From: Burkholderiales bacterium
Lineage (GTDB): Bacteria > Pseudomonadota > Gammaproteobacteria > Burkholderiales > Burkholderiaceae_C
Reading direction: 5' to 3'
DNA: 64,000 nucleotides
NCBI GenBank assembly: GCA_016702555.1
Contig: JADJDV010000004.1
Coordinates: 1-64,000 of the forward strand
A program made the position numbers and the translations under genes. Every line of letters begins with the position of its first letter. The first letter of the stretch is position 1. A model generated the notes under the pieces. The model did no database searches and was not told where the DNA came from. It saw nothing but the letters and a program-made list of their open reading frames with translations. Of this stretch, positions 1 through 8,094 are shown piece by piece.

Positions 1-190
1 GCTCCTGAGGATGGTGTCCACCTAATTTTGGTGGACACCCATGAATCCCAATCGCTCCAAACGCCGCGTTCACACCTCCGAGTTCAAGGCGCAAGTCCTT
101 GATGAGTGCCGGCAACCCTGATGCCTCGGTAGCTGCCGTGGCCACTGGCCACGGCCTGAACCTAACGTCGTGCGCAAATGGCTGGCCGGA
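1..190. repeat. 190-bp inverted repeat, left copy (partner 3033-3222)
   Basis: Bases 1-190 are the reverse complement of 3033-3222 apart from a few indels and substitutions. The shared segment contains a small palindrome (GTGTCCACC, 7 bases, GGTGGACAC) just upstream of tnpA and the first 40-50 codons of tnpA. The left copy has one extra base after codon 22 and one missing base further on compared with the right copy. Confidence 0.9.
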
Positions 191-434
191 CAGAACCTCA
201 AGCGCATGGCTGCAGAGGTGCCAGCGCCTACGCAGCGCGTGGCGCCCCTGCAGTTCGTACCGGTCGAGTTGACCAAGTCCGAACACCGCCTCGCCAACCT
301 TCCGCCATCGCCGCCCGACATCCGCATCGAACTCGAACGCGGCGGATTGCGGCTGAAGTTGCAGTGCGCAGCAAGTGCGGCGCCGCAGTACGCGGCCCCT
401 GCGCGCGCTGGCCGGCACGATGGCTGTCGTCTGA
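42..434 (+). pseudogene. tnpA: IS66 tnpA (OrfA), frameshifted
   Basis: This is the first gene of the IS66 element, a small helix-turn-helix protein needed for transposition. Reading begins MNPNRSKRRVHTSEF and hits a stop after 25 codons because of one extra base near 115. A compensating missing base near 163 brings back the frame that reads VRKWLAGQNLKRM and later IRIELERGGLRLKL, the conserved OrfA tail. A further shift near 390 is needed to reach the natural stop at 432-434. The inverted copy at 3033-3181 keeps the undamaged N-terminal reading frame, which shows where the indels fell. The family is clear and the gene is non-functional as written. Confidence 0.8.
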
Positions 435-445
435 GGACTACTCTG

Positions 446-792
446 GTGATCCGCATCGACACTCATGGCTGTGCACCCAGCCGCAAGACATGCGCGCCGG
501 TGCCGACCGCCTACTCAATGTCGTCATCAACACCATCGGCCAGGCGCAAGCCCACCACGGCTATCTCTTTGCCAACGCGCGGGCCACGCGCATTAAGCTG
601 CTGGTGCACGACGGCTTCGGCGTGTGGTGCGCCACGCGCCGCTTGCACGCCGGGCGCTTCGTCTGGATCGAGCGCGATTCAGTTGGCTCCGCGATGCCAG
701 CGCTGCAACTCACGGCCCAGCAGTTCGGCGCTCTGGCGCTGGGCCTACCCTGGCAGCGCCTGGGCGAACTCAGCGTCATCAGCCGCTGCTAA
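446..792 (+). pseudogene. tnpB: IS66 tnpB (OrfB), frameshifted near its start
   Basis: The product matches the IS66 Orf2 protein: a start V-I-R-I-D, then in another frame WLCTQPQDMRAGADRLL, GYLFANARATRIKLLVHDG and WCATRRLHAGRFVW, all signatures of the family. The first codons (GTG at 446) and the body lie in different frames, so one base has been gained or lost near 463. It follows tnpA by 12 bases, as is usual. The protein is required for IS66 transposition but has no well-defined biochemical role. Length without the shift would be about 115 residues, normal for the family. Confidence 0.8.
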
Positions 793-839
793 AGCGGGCA
801 TGGGCCGCCGTGGCCAGCGCGTTGACATCGTATCTGCCG

Positions 840-2479
840 ATGCACAGCACCCCTGACTCGTGCAGCATGCCGGGCATGCTCGGCGACACCGCAACGGACT
901 GCATCGACATGGTGCACCTGCCAGCGCAGGCGGCCGCCTTGATCACGCGGCTGCAGCAGCAGGTGCAGGCCCAGGCGCGTGAGATCGCCTGGGCGCGCGC
1001 CAAGCTGGAGAAGGTCAACTTCGAACTCGCGCGCCTGAAGCGCTGGAAGTTCGGCGCCAGGACCGAAGCCATGACGGCCCAGCAGCGCGCCCTGTTCCAG
1101 GAGGCGCTGGCAGAAGACGAGGCCAGCCTGCAGGCGCAACTGGCTGCGTTGCAACGCGACCTTCCCCAGGCGCCCAAAGTCCCGAAGGCACCACCACGTC
1201 GTCCACGCCGCCAGGCACTTCCGGAGCACCTGAGCGCGTGGAGCATCGCCACGAACCTGCGGACACCACCTGCCCAAGCCCAGAGTGCGGCCGGCCCATG
1301 CAGCGCATCGGTGAGGACGTCAGCGAGCGGCTGGACATCATCCCGGCCAGGTTCTTCGTGCACCGCCACATCTACGGCAAATGGGCGTGCTGCTGCTGCC
1401 AGCAAATCCGCCAGGAGCCGGCCGAGCCGGATGTGGTCGCTGGCGGCATCCCCGCCAGCGGACTGGTGGCGCATACGCTGATCAGCCGCTTCGTGGACCA
1501 CCTGCCGTACTACCGGCAAGAGCCCATCAATGCCCGCTCGGGCGCGCATACGCCGCGCTCCACATTGGCTACCTGGGCTGGCGCTGGCGGCGCCGCCCTG
1601 CAGCCGCTGTACGAGGCGCAACGGCGTTTCATCCTGGGCTGCCGCGTGCTGCACGCCGATGAGACACCGGTGCCGCTACTGGAGCCCGGCTCGGGCAAGA
1701 CCAAGAAGGCCTACATCTGGGCCTGGGCGCGCAGCCACCACGATCCGCATCCTGGCGTGGTCTACGAGTTCTGCCCGGGTCGGGGATCGCAGTACCCGGT
1801 CGCCTTCCTTGGCGGCAAGGGGCCGCCATACCCCGAGCCGGCCTGGAATGGCACCTTGATCACCGACCAGTACGCCGGCTACAACGCTGTGCTGGATGCC
1901 AGGCTCTACCCGCAGCGCAGGTCGGCGGCGTGCGCCGCGCATGCCAGAAGGCGCTTCGAGGAGCTCAGCCGCGGGGGCAGCAGGGCCAGTGGCGTGGCCG
2001 CCGAGGCGCTGCAGCGCTGGGCGCGGCTCTACCAGGCTGAGGCGGCCTTCGCCGGCATGGAGGAAGGCGTCCGCAAGCAGGCCCGGCAGCAACTGAGCCG
2101 GCCGCTGTGGGACGAATTCGAGGTCTGGCCTGCTGCAGCGCGCGCAGGCGCTGGATGGCAGCAAGATCGCCGAGGCGCTTGACTACAGCGTCAACGCGTG
2201 GAAGGCGCTGACGCTGCACCTGGATGACGGCGCAGTCGCCATCGACAACAACCTGATCGAGCGGCAGATCAAGCCGTGGAAGCTCGGCGCCAAGAACTGG
2301 CTGTTCGTGGGCAGCGAGTTGGCCGGGCAGCGCGCGGCGGTGGTGATGAGTCTGGTGCAGTCGGCCAAGCTCAATGGCCTGGATCCTGGGCCTACCTGCG
2401 TGACGTGCTCGCGCGCATCCACGCGCACCCGAATCATCGACTTGAAGAGTTGCTGCCGCATCGCTGGCGGCCAGGCTGA
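840..2479 (+). pseudogene. tnpC: IS66 tnpC (DDE transposase), multiple frameshifts
   Basis: This is the transposase of the IS66 element. The N-terminal coiled region (RLQQQVQAQAREIAWARAK) is followed by the CxxC-type zinc-finger region (CPSPECGRPM), then the DDE core. The first Asp is in VLHADETPVPLL, the second in LITDQYAGYNAV, and the Glu in NNLIERQIKPW. At least three indels separate these blocks, near 1230, near 2130 and near 2388 (one missing C before WAYLRDVLARI). The protein ends ELLPHRWRPG, the usual IS66 tail. No full-length product can be made without three shifts, so this is a decayed copy or a region of assembly error. Confidence 0.85.
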
Positions 2480-2530
2480 CGATGGGCGTGATCACGCAGG
2501 CGGTGATGGTGCAGGCGGCCATCGACATCA

Positions 2531-2983
2531 ATGGCATGGATCACGCTCAAAAGGTACGCCTGGCCGACGAGGATCGCCGCGCAGCGGCCCAATCTGCTGG
2601 CCTCGATCCTGGTGCTGCCGCGCATGGGGGTTGACCTCGAAGAACTGGAGGTGCCGCTGCACATCCTGCTGGTGACGTTCCAGGCGATGAAGCGCAGCGG
2701 CCATGTGTGGCCGATCGTCTCGGAGGATGTGCAGGACAGATGCATGCAGCGGCTGACGGCTCGGGCGCGCTTCAACGAGGGGTTGCCGGGCGATCTGGCC
2801 AAACAGATGGTTCAGCAGTTCTGCGACGAGCATCCCGAGCGCTACTTGCTGGCATTCGTCTATGGATACCTCGGCAAGCACGACCTGCTGCGTGCACGAA
2901 CGGACCCCGAGAAGTACCTGCTGATGGCTGCGCTCAACCTCGCAGAGTGCATCGCCGACGTGGGAGCCAAAACCTCGGCGTGA
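2531..2983 (+). CDS. IS66-associated passenger protein of unknown function
   Basis: An intact 150-residue frame lies between tnpC and the right end of the IS66 element. The sequence has no motif I recognise; its centre (VSEDVQDRCMQRLTARARF) and end (DPEKYLLMAALNLAECIADVG) look like a soluble helical protein. A degraded relative occupies 40084-40353 on the other strand, again next to an IS66 right end, so the gene travels with this IS type. It is the only undamaged gene of the element, which hints at selection or simply at its small size. The ATG at 2531 is the most upstream start that gives a protein-like N-terminus; an internal start at 2624 (MGVDLEEL) is possible. Confidence 0.6.
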   Translation: MAWITLKRYAWPTRIAAQRPNLLASILVLPRMGVDLEELEVPLHILLVTFQAMKRSGHVWPIVSEDVQDRCMQRLTARARFNEGLPGDLAKQMVQQFCDEHPERYLLAFVYGYLGKHDLLRARTDPEKYLLMAALNLAECIADVGAKTSA

Positions 2984-3031
2984 CGATCACGGCAGTGGGT
3001 ACGCGTCAAGATGGATTGACTGGACGCTCAC

Positions 3032-3261
3032 GTCCGGCCAGCCATTTGCGCACGACGTTGGGGTTCAGGCCGTGGCCAGTGGCCACGGCAGCTACCGAGG
3101 CATCAGGCTGCCGGCACTCATCAAGGACTTGCGCCTTGAACTCGGAGGTGTGAACGCGGCGTTTGGAGCGATTGGGATTCATGGGTGTCCACCAAAATTA
3201 GGTGGACACCATCCTCAGGAGCTCAACAACGCGGCGCAAGATGGGACGGCTGGACGCTCAC
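3032..3261 (-). mobile_element. Inverted left-end fragment of a second IS66 copy
   Basis: Read on the minus strand from 3261, the sequence opens GTGAGCGTCCAG, the terminal repeat shared with the right end of the first copy. It runs through the palindromic leader and the start of tnpA (MNPNRSKRRVHTSEF, frame intact to VRKWLAG), then stops abruptly at 3032 where it meets the right end of the first copy. The two copies are therefore joined in opposite orientation. The fragment may be what is left of an IS66 into which the first copy inserted, or a recombination product. Confidence 0.75.
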
Positions 3262-3570
3262 GCCGATGCTGTCCGTCAGCGAAACCATCGATGCCAAGCA
3301 GCGCCCCGCCGCGCCTTGAACCTGCACCGCCGTCCGGGCGAGCTCTGCCGCCTGAGTCGGCGAGCGCGCATTCATTGCAGCGTCGGCAACGAGTTCCATC
3401 AGGCGGTGCAGTACGCCGTAGTGCTGGCGCACCTCGGCAAGCACGCCTCGGGCGAGCCGCTGGCGGTTCTCGGGGTCGGCGTAGCTGTCTGTCAGCATGG
3501 GATCGGGCGGCGATGTGGGGTCTTGCCCGGCGATGCGGCGGGCGTCGGCGGTTAGGTCGGGGTCGATCAT
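3223..3570 (-). pseudogene. Unknown small gene truncated by IS66 end
   Basis: The frame encodes 115 residues, but its last 12-13 codons (VSVQPSHLAPRC and the stop) lie inside the inverted IS66 terminal repeat. The native part therefore ends near SLTDSIG at 3262 and its original C-terminus is lost. The remainder is a helical acidic/basic protein (RLARGVLAEVRQHYGVLHRLMEL) with no motif I can name. Small proteins of this kind are common in prophages and integrative elements, which fits the integrase 1 kb away, but no function can be given. The ATG at 3570 has only a weak ribosome site. Confidence 0.55.
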
Positions 3571-3587
3571 GATCTTGCCTTACTCAT

Positions 3588-3899
3588 TGAGAGAGGTAAA
3601 GCCGATCTGAGAGAGGCAGAAAAATCTCCCTCTCTCAGCGCAAACCCGCATGGATACTGGCTTTGCAGGGTTTTTGAGTGTCTGAGAGAGGCAAGCGGGG
3701 TAAATCCAAAACGCTGGGAAAACGAGCGCGGCGGCGGCTCGGCACAGCGGGCGCGTGGTCTGTGCGTCTTCGCTGTTTTATTTTTCATTGAATCTACCTC
3801 TCTCACCTCTCTCACCTCTCTAAAGCCTTATTCCATGCGGGTTCTGGCTGAGAGAGGTAAAAAATCCATCCCCTCTCAGCCCCGGGCTACGTCTCTCAA
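3588..3899. repeat. Cluster of GAGAGAGG repeats in both orientations
   Basis: At least eight copies of a GAGAGAGGY motif or its complement lie in 312 bases. Forward copies are near 3588, 3607, 3682 and 3848, often as CTGAGAGAGGYA. Complementary copies are near 3625 and 3870, with three head-to-tail ACCTCTCTC units at 3796-3822. A longer inverted similarity joins CGCATGGATACTGGCT (3648 region) and CCATGCGGGTTCTGGCT (3833 region). There is no convincing gene in this stretch. Such iterons could be protein-binding sites for replication or regulation of the integrative element; that reading is inference. Confidence 0.75.
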
Positions 3900-4214
3900 T
3901 CAATCGTCGAGAACGACTATTCCCGTCTTCTCAGCGAACAAGCGCCGCATGTCTGGGGGCTTCGGCAGCCAGTACATAGGAACCTGCGCCCCGCCAGGCT
4001 CGCCGCGCGGGCGCTCACCGTGCAGGTCGTCCTTGAACCACTTTTTGAGCCTCTTGCCAAGCTGGCCAGCGCTCACGCCGTGCACGGCCCGTCGTGCGTG
4101 CGGTGACTGCTGGAGCGCAGCCAACAAGTCAGCACGCGCGATGCCGCAGTGCACGGTGTCGTCCAGCACACGTTTGTGTGGATGTCCCTCGGGCGTATGC
4201 GGCCTCGGCTTCAT
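3900..4214 (-). pseudogene. C-terminal remnant of an element gene, possibly a primase/replication protein
   Basis: The open frame of 104 codons begins inside the integrase gene. Its first 15 codons are merely another frame of integrase DNA, and the independent sequence starts around 4170 (VLDDTVHCGIARADLL). The following part (HARRAVHGVSAGQLGKRLKKW, then a block ending QVPMYWLPKPP) resembles the winged-helix tail of phage or island primase-like proteins, but that is a weak resemblance. It appears to be the 3' end of a gene whose front was removed when it was joined to the integrase end. Whether it is translated is unknown. Confidence 0.4.
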
Positions 4215-5391
4215 CGGGTAGCTGATGGGCCAGCGCGTGCTCGATCACGTCACGCGGATACGATGAAATCTCGCCTGCCCACTCCCTGAACGTCGCACGG
4301 AATCCATGGGGCACCACCGGCACGCCGTACACGTCAACCCATACCGGCTTCGCGCCGACCTCGCCCAGCCCATTCATCCGCCGCACCGTCATGGATAACG
4401 CCATGTCCGACAGCATTCCGCCGCGCGGCGCAGGAAACACGTAGTCGCTCTCCTTCACGCGCGGCTGCGCCTTGATCAGCGCCAGCGCCGCATCCGACAA
4501 CGGAATACGATGTTCCCGGCCCGCCTTCATCCGCGCTTTGGGGATGATCCACACAGCGTCGTCCAGGTTGAACTCAATCCACTTCGCGCCACGAACTTCG
4601 CCCGACCTAGCCGCCGTCAGGATGGCGAACTCAATCGCCCTCGCCGACTGCCCGCCGACCTCGCGCAGCGCGGCCAGAAACTCCCTAGCGCGCCCCGCCG
4701 GCAGTGCAGGATGGTGAACTACACGGGCGCGCCGCTGGGGCTTTGCCAGCAGCGCATCTAGGTTTTCTTTCCATGCTGCTGGGTTGTCGCCCTCGCGCAG
4801 TCCCTGCACCTTCGCCGCGCCCAACACCTTCTCTATCCGACCGCGAAGGCGCTCCGCCGTCTCTGACTTCGTTGTCCAGATAGGGGCCAGCAGGCGCCGC
4901 ACGTCCTCGCGTGTGACCTCGCCCACGGGCATGGCGCCGATGACCGGGTATGCATACGTCTCAAGCGTTGAAGTCCACTGCGCACGGTGCTTCTTGTTGC
5001 GCCACGACGCGCTGTGCGTCTTGATGTACTCGCGGGCGCAGTCGGCGAAGGTCGTCGCCTTGCGGGCTTGCGCCTGCTGCTCCACGGCGTGTTTAGCCGC
5101 CTGCTCCGCTAGCTGAGCCTCCCGGTGGGCTATGGCATCGCCGCCGCCCTTCACCACCGCCGCTAGCGCCTTCGCTTCCGCACGCGCTTCGGTGGCGCTC
5201 CGCTCCTTCAGCGTGCCCAGCCCCATCTCGCGCCGCACCAGCTTGTCGCCCACCCTAACCTGATAGCGAAGAATCCATCCCTTGCTGCCGCTCTTCTGTA
5301 CGCGCAGATAGAGTCCACCACCATCAGCGTGCATGCCAGGCTCGGCGCTCTGAATCTCTAGGACGGTTAGATGCTTGACGATCTTTGGCAT
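4129..5391 (-). CDS. Tyrosine recombinase/integrase, P4-like, altered C-terminus
   Basis: This is a site-specific recombinase of the P4-like integrase class, which has an N-terminal DUF4102-type arm-binding domain (GGGLYLRVQKSGSKGWILRY). A core-binding region near residues 100-200 (TFADCAREYIKTHSASW) and the catalytic domain follow. Catalytic residues visible are Arg in TAARSGEVRG, His and Arg in HGFRATFREW, the second His in EHALAHQ and the Tyr in AAYARG. After AYARGTS the usual 30-40 residue tail is replaced by an unrelated 16-residue sequence ending at 4129. The start is the ATG at 5391 (MPKIVKHL); an upstream frame extension is unlikely. Activity is uncertain because the tail is missing. 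Confidence 0.85.
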   Translation of the reverse strand: MPKIVKHLTVLEIQSAEPGMHADGGGLYLRVQKSGSKGWILRYQVRVGDKLVRREMGLGTLKERSATEARAEAKALAAVVKGGGDAIAHREAQLAEQAAKHAVEQQAQARKATTFADCAREYIKTHSASWRNKKHRAQWTSTLETYAYPVIGAMPVGEVTREDVRRLLAPIWTTKSETAERLRGRIEKVLGAAKVQGLREGDNPAAWKENLDALLAKPQRRARVVHHPALPAGRAREFLAALREVGGQSARAIEFAILTAARSGEVRGAKWIEFNLDDAVWIIPKARMKAGREHRIPLSDAALALIKAQPRVKESDYVFPAPRGGMLSDMALSMTVRRMNGLGEVGAKPVWVDVYGVPVVPHGFRATFREWAGEISSYPRDVIEHALAHQLPDEAEAAYARGTSTQTCAGRHRALRHRAC

Positions 5392-5722
5392 GGCGGCGCT
5401 CCAACTCTTTGGGTTGGTGGGCTGGCCGATGTAGCCCACCAATCAGCCCACCAAAGAATTATAGCTGGCAGCCCCTCAACTTAGCACTATCTAGCACCAC
5501 ACCGGGGCGAAAGCGCCTATATATCTACGTTGTTCGCTATCAATTTAGCACTTGCTAGCCTAAGGTGGACTCTACCGGAGCGGACACCGCCTCCGCCAGA
5601 CAAATCGACAAACGATTGGCTTGTGATCGAGTCGCGGAATTTTGCTCCGACTTGCCCATCACTCTACCGTCATCCGGCGCGCGCTCGGGCGTACCCCAAC
5701 CCTGCGCACGGTCCACTCTGAA
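5392..5722. promoter_or_regulatory. Integrase leader with direct and inverted repeats
   Basis: This 330-base gap separates the integrase from ppiD. It contains GGTGGGCT at 5416-5423 with two complementary copies, AGCCCACC, at 5433-5440 and 5445-5452. It also has a near-perfect 15-base direct repeat, TTAGCACTATCTAGC at 5481-5495 and TTAGCACTTGCTAGC at 5545-5559. The segment is less GC-rich than the flanking core DNA. Repeats in this position are typical of integrase arm sites or excisionase/repressor sites, but no attachment core can be identified because the other boundary of the element is not visible. Confidence 0.5.
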
Positions 5723-7651
5723 TCAGCGCGCCGCCCCCGTCGCAACCGGCGCCGCCACCAGGATGCGCGCCTTGTAGCGGTCCTTGAGGTAGTCGTAGTA
5801 GCGCCGCGCCTCGGTGATCGCCCACAGCTCTTCGTAGCGGGCGCGGCCCTGGGCCAGCGTGTCGGCGGCCTGCTCGGCGTGCGGCAGCACCTTGTCGACG
5901 CGAGCGATGGCGTAGCCCTGCACGCCCAGATCAACACCGACGAAGCTGGGCAGCTTGGCCGGATCGGCGCGCAGCACGGCCTCGACCAGTGGCGGCGGCT
6001 GCTCCGCGGTGCCGTCGCGCGACAAGATCACGGCTTCGGGCAGTGGGGTGGCCGAGGCCGGTTTCTCGGTCCAGGCCTTCAGGCGCTCGGCGCCCTCCTT
6101 GCGCGCCATTTCGGCGCCGCGCTCGCTGATGAAGGCTGCGCGCACCTCGTTCCTGACTTCGGCCAACGGACGCGCGTGCGCCGGGCTGTGCTGCACCACC
6201 CGGCCGGAGACCAGCTGGTTGGCGCCGATCTCCAGCGCCTCGGTGTTGCGCTTCTTGTCGAGCGAATCCGAGCTGAACAACGCGGTGAGGAATTTCGGGT
6301 TGGCCAGCGCCCCCGTGGCGCCCGGCGCCGGTGTGCGGGTGACGTTGTCGGCGCTCTGAATATTCAGCTTGAGCCGCTCGGCGACCGACTGCAGGCTGTC
6401 GGACTGCTCGTAGACACCGTTGGTGAAGATGTCGGCCTTCTCGCCGAATTCCTTTTGCGCCTGCTGGGTGCGCAGCTGGTCTTCCAGCTTCGGGCGCAGC
6501 TCCTCGAACGGCGGCACGGCGGCGGCTTTCAGTTCGGTCAGCTTGACAATGTGGTAGCCAAATTCGCTTTCAACCACCTCGCTGATGTCACCCACCTTGG
6601 CCAGGCCGTAGGTGGTGGTGGAAATGGTCGGATCGATGCCGCGGTTGCGCTGGAAGAAACCGAGATCGCCGCCGCTGGGTGCGCTGGTCTCGTCCTGCGA
6701 GGACTTGCGCGCGACGTCGGCAAAGCTGTCGGGCGCCTGGCGCAACGCGGCCAGCAGTTCGGTGGCGCGCGCCTTGGCCTGCTCGCGCTCGGCCGCCGGC
6801 GCGCCCTTGGGCGCGTTGATCAGGATGTGGCTGGCGCGGCGCTCCTCGGGCGTGCCGAGCGTGGCGGCGTTCTGCTCGTAATAGGCACGCAAGTCCTGCT
6901 CGGAGACATTCACGCTCCTCTTGACGCCGTCGATGTCGAGCACGATGTAGTCGACGCGCGCCGACTCCGGCGCCTGGTAGCGCGTCAGATTGGCCTTGTA
7001 GAAAGCTTCCAGGTCGGCGTCGGCGGGGTTCAGCTTGCCGGCGTAGTCGGCCGGGGCAAAGCGCACCACGCGCGCCTCGCGCCGCTCCAGGAAGGCATTC
7101 ATCGAGACATCGGCCTGCGCCGGGCTGACGAAGCCCGATTCGATCACCCCGTTCAGCACCTGGCGCGCCGACATGTCGGCGCGCACGCGCGCCTCGAAGC
7201 CCTCGGGGGTCAGGCCTTGCGTGGCCAGCAGGCGGCGGTAGGCCTCCAGGTCGAGCGAGCCGTCGGCGCGGCGCAGGCCGCTGATGTTGGGGTCCTGCTG
7301 CAACTCAAGCGCCAGCCGCGCGTCGGTGGTCGCCATATGGCCATCGGCGGCGGCCACCGCCAGCACGCGCTCGCGCAGCAGGCGCTCCAGCGTCGCGTAC
7401 TTCATCATGGGCGAGTCGAGCAGCGCCAGGTCGATGGTCGGGTTGCTGGCGCGCAGGCGGTCGACCTCGGCGCGGTGCGCGTTGTCCCACTCGGTTTGCG
7501 TGATGTGCTTGCCGTCAACCTCTGCCACCTTGGTGGCGCCCTCGTTGAACTGGGTGTAGTCACCCATGCCGAAAAAGACGAACGAGGGAATGACCAGCAG
7601 GAACAGAATCCCCATGATCCACTTGTTGTGCCTGCGGATGAAGTCGAACAT
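5723..7651 (-). CDS. ppiD: Periplasmic folding chaperone/peptidyl-prolyl isomerase PpiD
   Basis: PpiD is a membrane-anchored periplasmic chaperone that helps newly exported proteins leave the Sec translocon. The 642-residue protein has a short N-terminal cytoplasmic stretch (MFDFIRRHNKW), one membrane helix (IMGILFLLVIPSFVFFG), a SurA-type N-domain and a parvulin domain around residues 265-365 (ASHILINAPKGA, GDLGFFQRNRGIDP, GYHIVKLTE). Length and architecture are normal. It lies downstream of tRNA-Val and hupB, an order common in beta- and gammaproteobacteria, but a terminator at 7687-7710 suggests its own promoter between there and 7652. Confidence 0.93.
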   Translation of the reverse strand: MFDFIRRHNKWIMGILFLLVIPSFVFFGMGDYTQFNEGATKVAEVDGKHITQTEWDNAHRAEVDRLRASNPTIDLALLDSPMMKYATLERLLRERVLAVAAADGHMATTDARLALELQQDPNISGLRRADGSLDLEAYRRLLATQGLTPEGFEARVRADMSARQVLNGVIESGFVSPAQADVSMNAFLERREARVVRFAPADYAGKLNPADADLEAFYKANLTRYQAPESARVDYIVLDIDGVKRSVNVSEQDLRAYYEQNAATLGTPEERRASHILINAPKGAPAAEREQAKARATELLAALRQAPDSFADVARKSSQDETSAPSGGDLGFFQRNRGIDPTISTTTYGLAKVGDISEVVESEFGYHIVKLTELKAAAVPPFEELRPKLEDQLRTQQAQKEFGEKADIFTNGVYEQSDSLQSVAERLKLNIQSADNVTRTPAPGATGALANPKFLTALFSSDSLDKKRNTEALEIGANQLVSGRVVQHSPAHARPLAEVRNEVRAAFISERGAEMARKEGAERLKAWTEKPASATPLPEAVILSRDGTAEQPPPLVEAVLRADPAKLPSFVGVDLGVQGYAIARVDKVLPHAEQAADTLAQGRARYEELWAITEARRYYDYLKDRYKARILVAAPVATGAAR

Positions 7652-7686
7652 GCGCGAAACTCTGCTTGCGTGCGGTGATGAAAATG

Positions 7687-7710
7687 AAAAAGGCGAACCG
7701 GGGTTCGCCT
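7687..7710 (-). terminator. Rho-independent terminator after tRNA-Val
   Basis: On the minus strand AGGCGAACC pairs perfectly with GGTTCGCCT (7691-7710) around a two-base centre, followed by a run of T residues (7687-7690 and beyond). It sits 11 bases past the tRNA-Val CCA end, so it ends the hupB/tRNA-Val transcription unit before ppiD. Confidence 0.85.
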
Positions 7711-7720
7711 TCGCTGTGGC

Positions 7721-7796
7721 TGGTGGGTGCTGAGGGGCTCGAACCCCCGACCTACGCCTTGTAAGGGCGCCGCTCTACCAACTGAGCTAAGCACCC
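7721..7796 (-). tRNA. tRNA-Val (anticodon TAC)
   Basis: The minus strand folds as a 76-nt tRNA: acceptor GGGTGCT paired with AGCACCC, D arm TAGCTCAG..., anticodon loop CTTACAA giving TAC, T loop GGTTCGAG and an encoded CCA at 7721-7723. It closely resembles E. coli tRNA-Val(TAC). It lies 25 bases downstream of hupB on the same strand and is probably processed from a common transcript. Confidence 0.95.
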
Positions 7797-7821
7797 CAGC
7801 TCGAAAAAATCGTCGTTCCGC

Positions 7822-8094
7822 TCAGTTCAGCGCGTCTTTCAACGCTTTGCCGGGCCGGAACTTGGGTACCTTGGCGGCCTTGATTTTAATCGTCGCGCCG
7901 GTACGTGGGTTGCGGCCCGTGCGCGCCGCGCGCTTGCCCACCGCGAAGGTACCGAAACCCACCAGCGAAACCGTGCCGCCCTTGCGCAGCGTGGTCTTGA
8001 CGGCGCCAATGGTGGCCTCCAGCGCGCGCGTCGCAGCAGCCTTGGAAATGTCGGCGTTCTTGGCGATGTGTTCGATCAACTCGGTCTTGTTCAC
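7822..8094 (-). CDS. hupB: DNA-binding protein HU
   Basis: HU is a small nucleoid protein that bends and compacts DNA as a dimer. The 90-residue product starts at a GTG (8094), read as Met, preceded by a GAGGGG ribosome site six bases upstream. It shows the full HU signature: MNKTELIEHIAKNADISK, the GFGTF turn and the DNA-binding arm GRNPRTGATIKI, ending FRPGKALKDALN. Length is standard for the family. Starts further upstream in the same frame give a non-conserved, Pro/Arg-rich N-terminus and were rejected. Confidence 0.95.
   Translation of the reverse strand: MNKTELIEHIAKNADISKAAATRALEATIGAVKTTLRKGGTVSLVGFGTFAVGKRAARTGRNPRTGATIKIKAAKVPKFRPGKALKDALN

Larger units (their letters stand above)
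1..3031 (+). mobile_element. IS66-family insertion sequence, left end outside window
   Basis: The stretch encodes the three IS66 genes in the usual order tnpA, tnpB, tnpC plus a fourth small gene. The right terminal repeat lies near 2998-3031; read outward on the minus strand it begins GTGAGCGTCCAG and contains CCATCTTG. The matching left terminus is not present at position 1. The same left-end sequence can be read in the inverted fragment at 3032-3261, where about 39 bases precede the point equal to position 1, so the window starts just inside the element. All three transposition genes carry indels, so the copy cannot move by itself. The family call rests on TnpB and TnpC sequence and is secure; the exact ends are inferred. 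Confidence 0.85.

Noticed and set aside
3567..3815. An 82-codon minus-strand frame overlapping the GAGAGAGG repeats
   Set aside because: It is built from repeat DNA, has Ser/Arg/Leu-rich composition and no ribosome site.
3588..3899. CRISPR-like array
   Set aside because: The repeats are 8-12 bases, occur in both orientations and have irregular spacing, with no cas genes nearby.
7721..7796. tRNA-Val as the attachment site of the integrase-bearing element
   Set aside because: ppiD, intact, lies between the tRNA and the integrase, and I see no second copy of the tRNA 3' end near 5400-5720.
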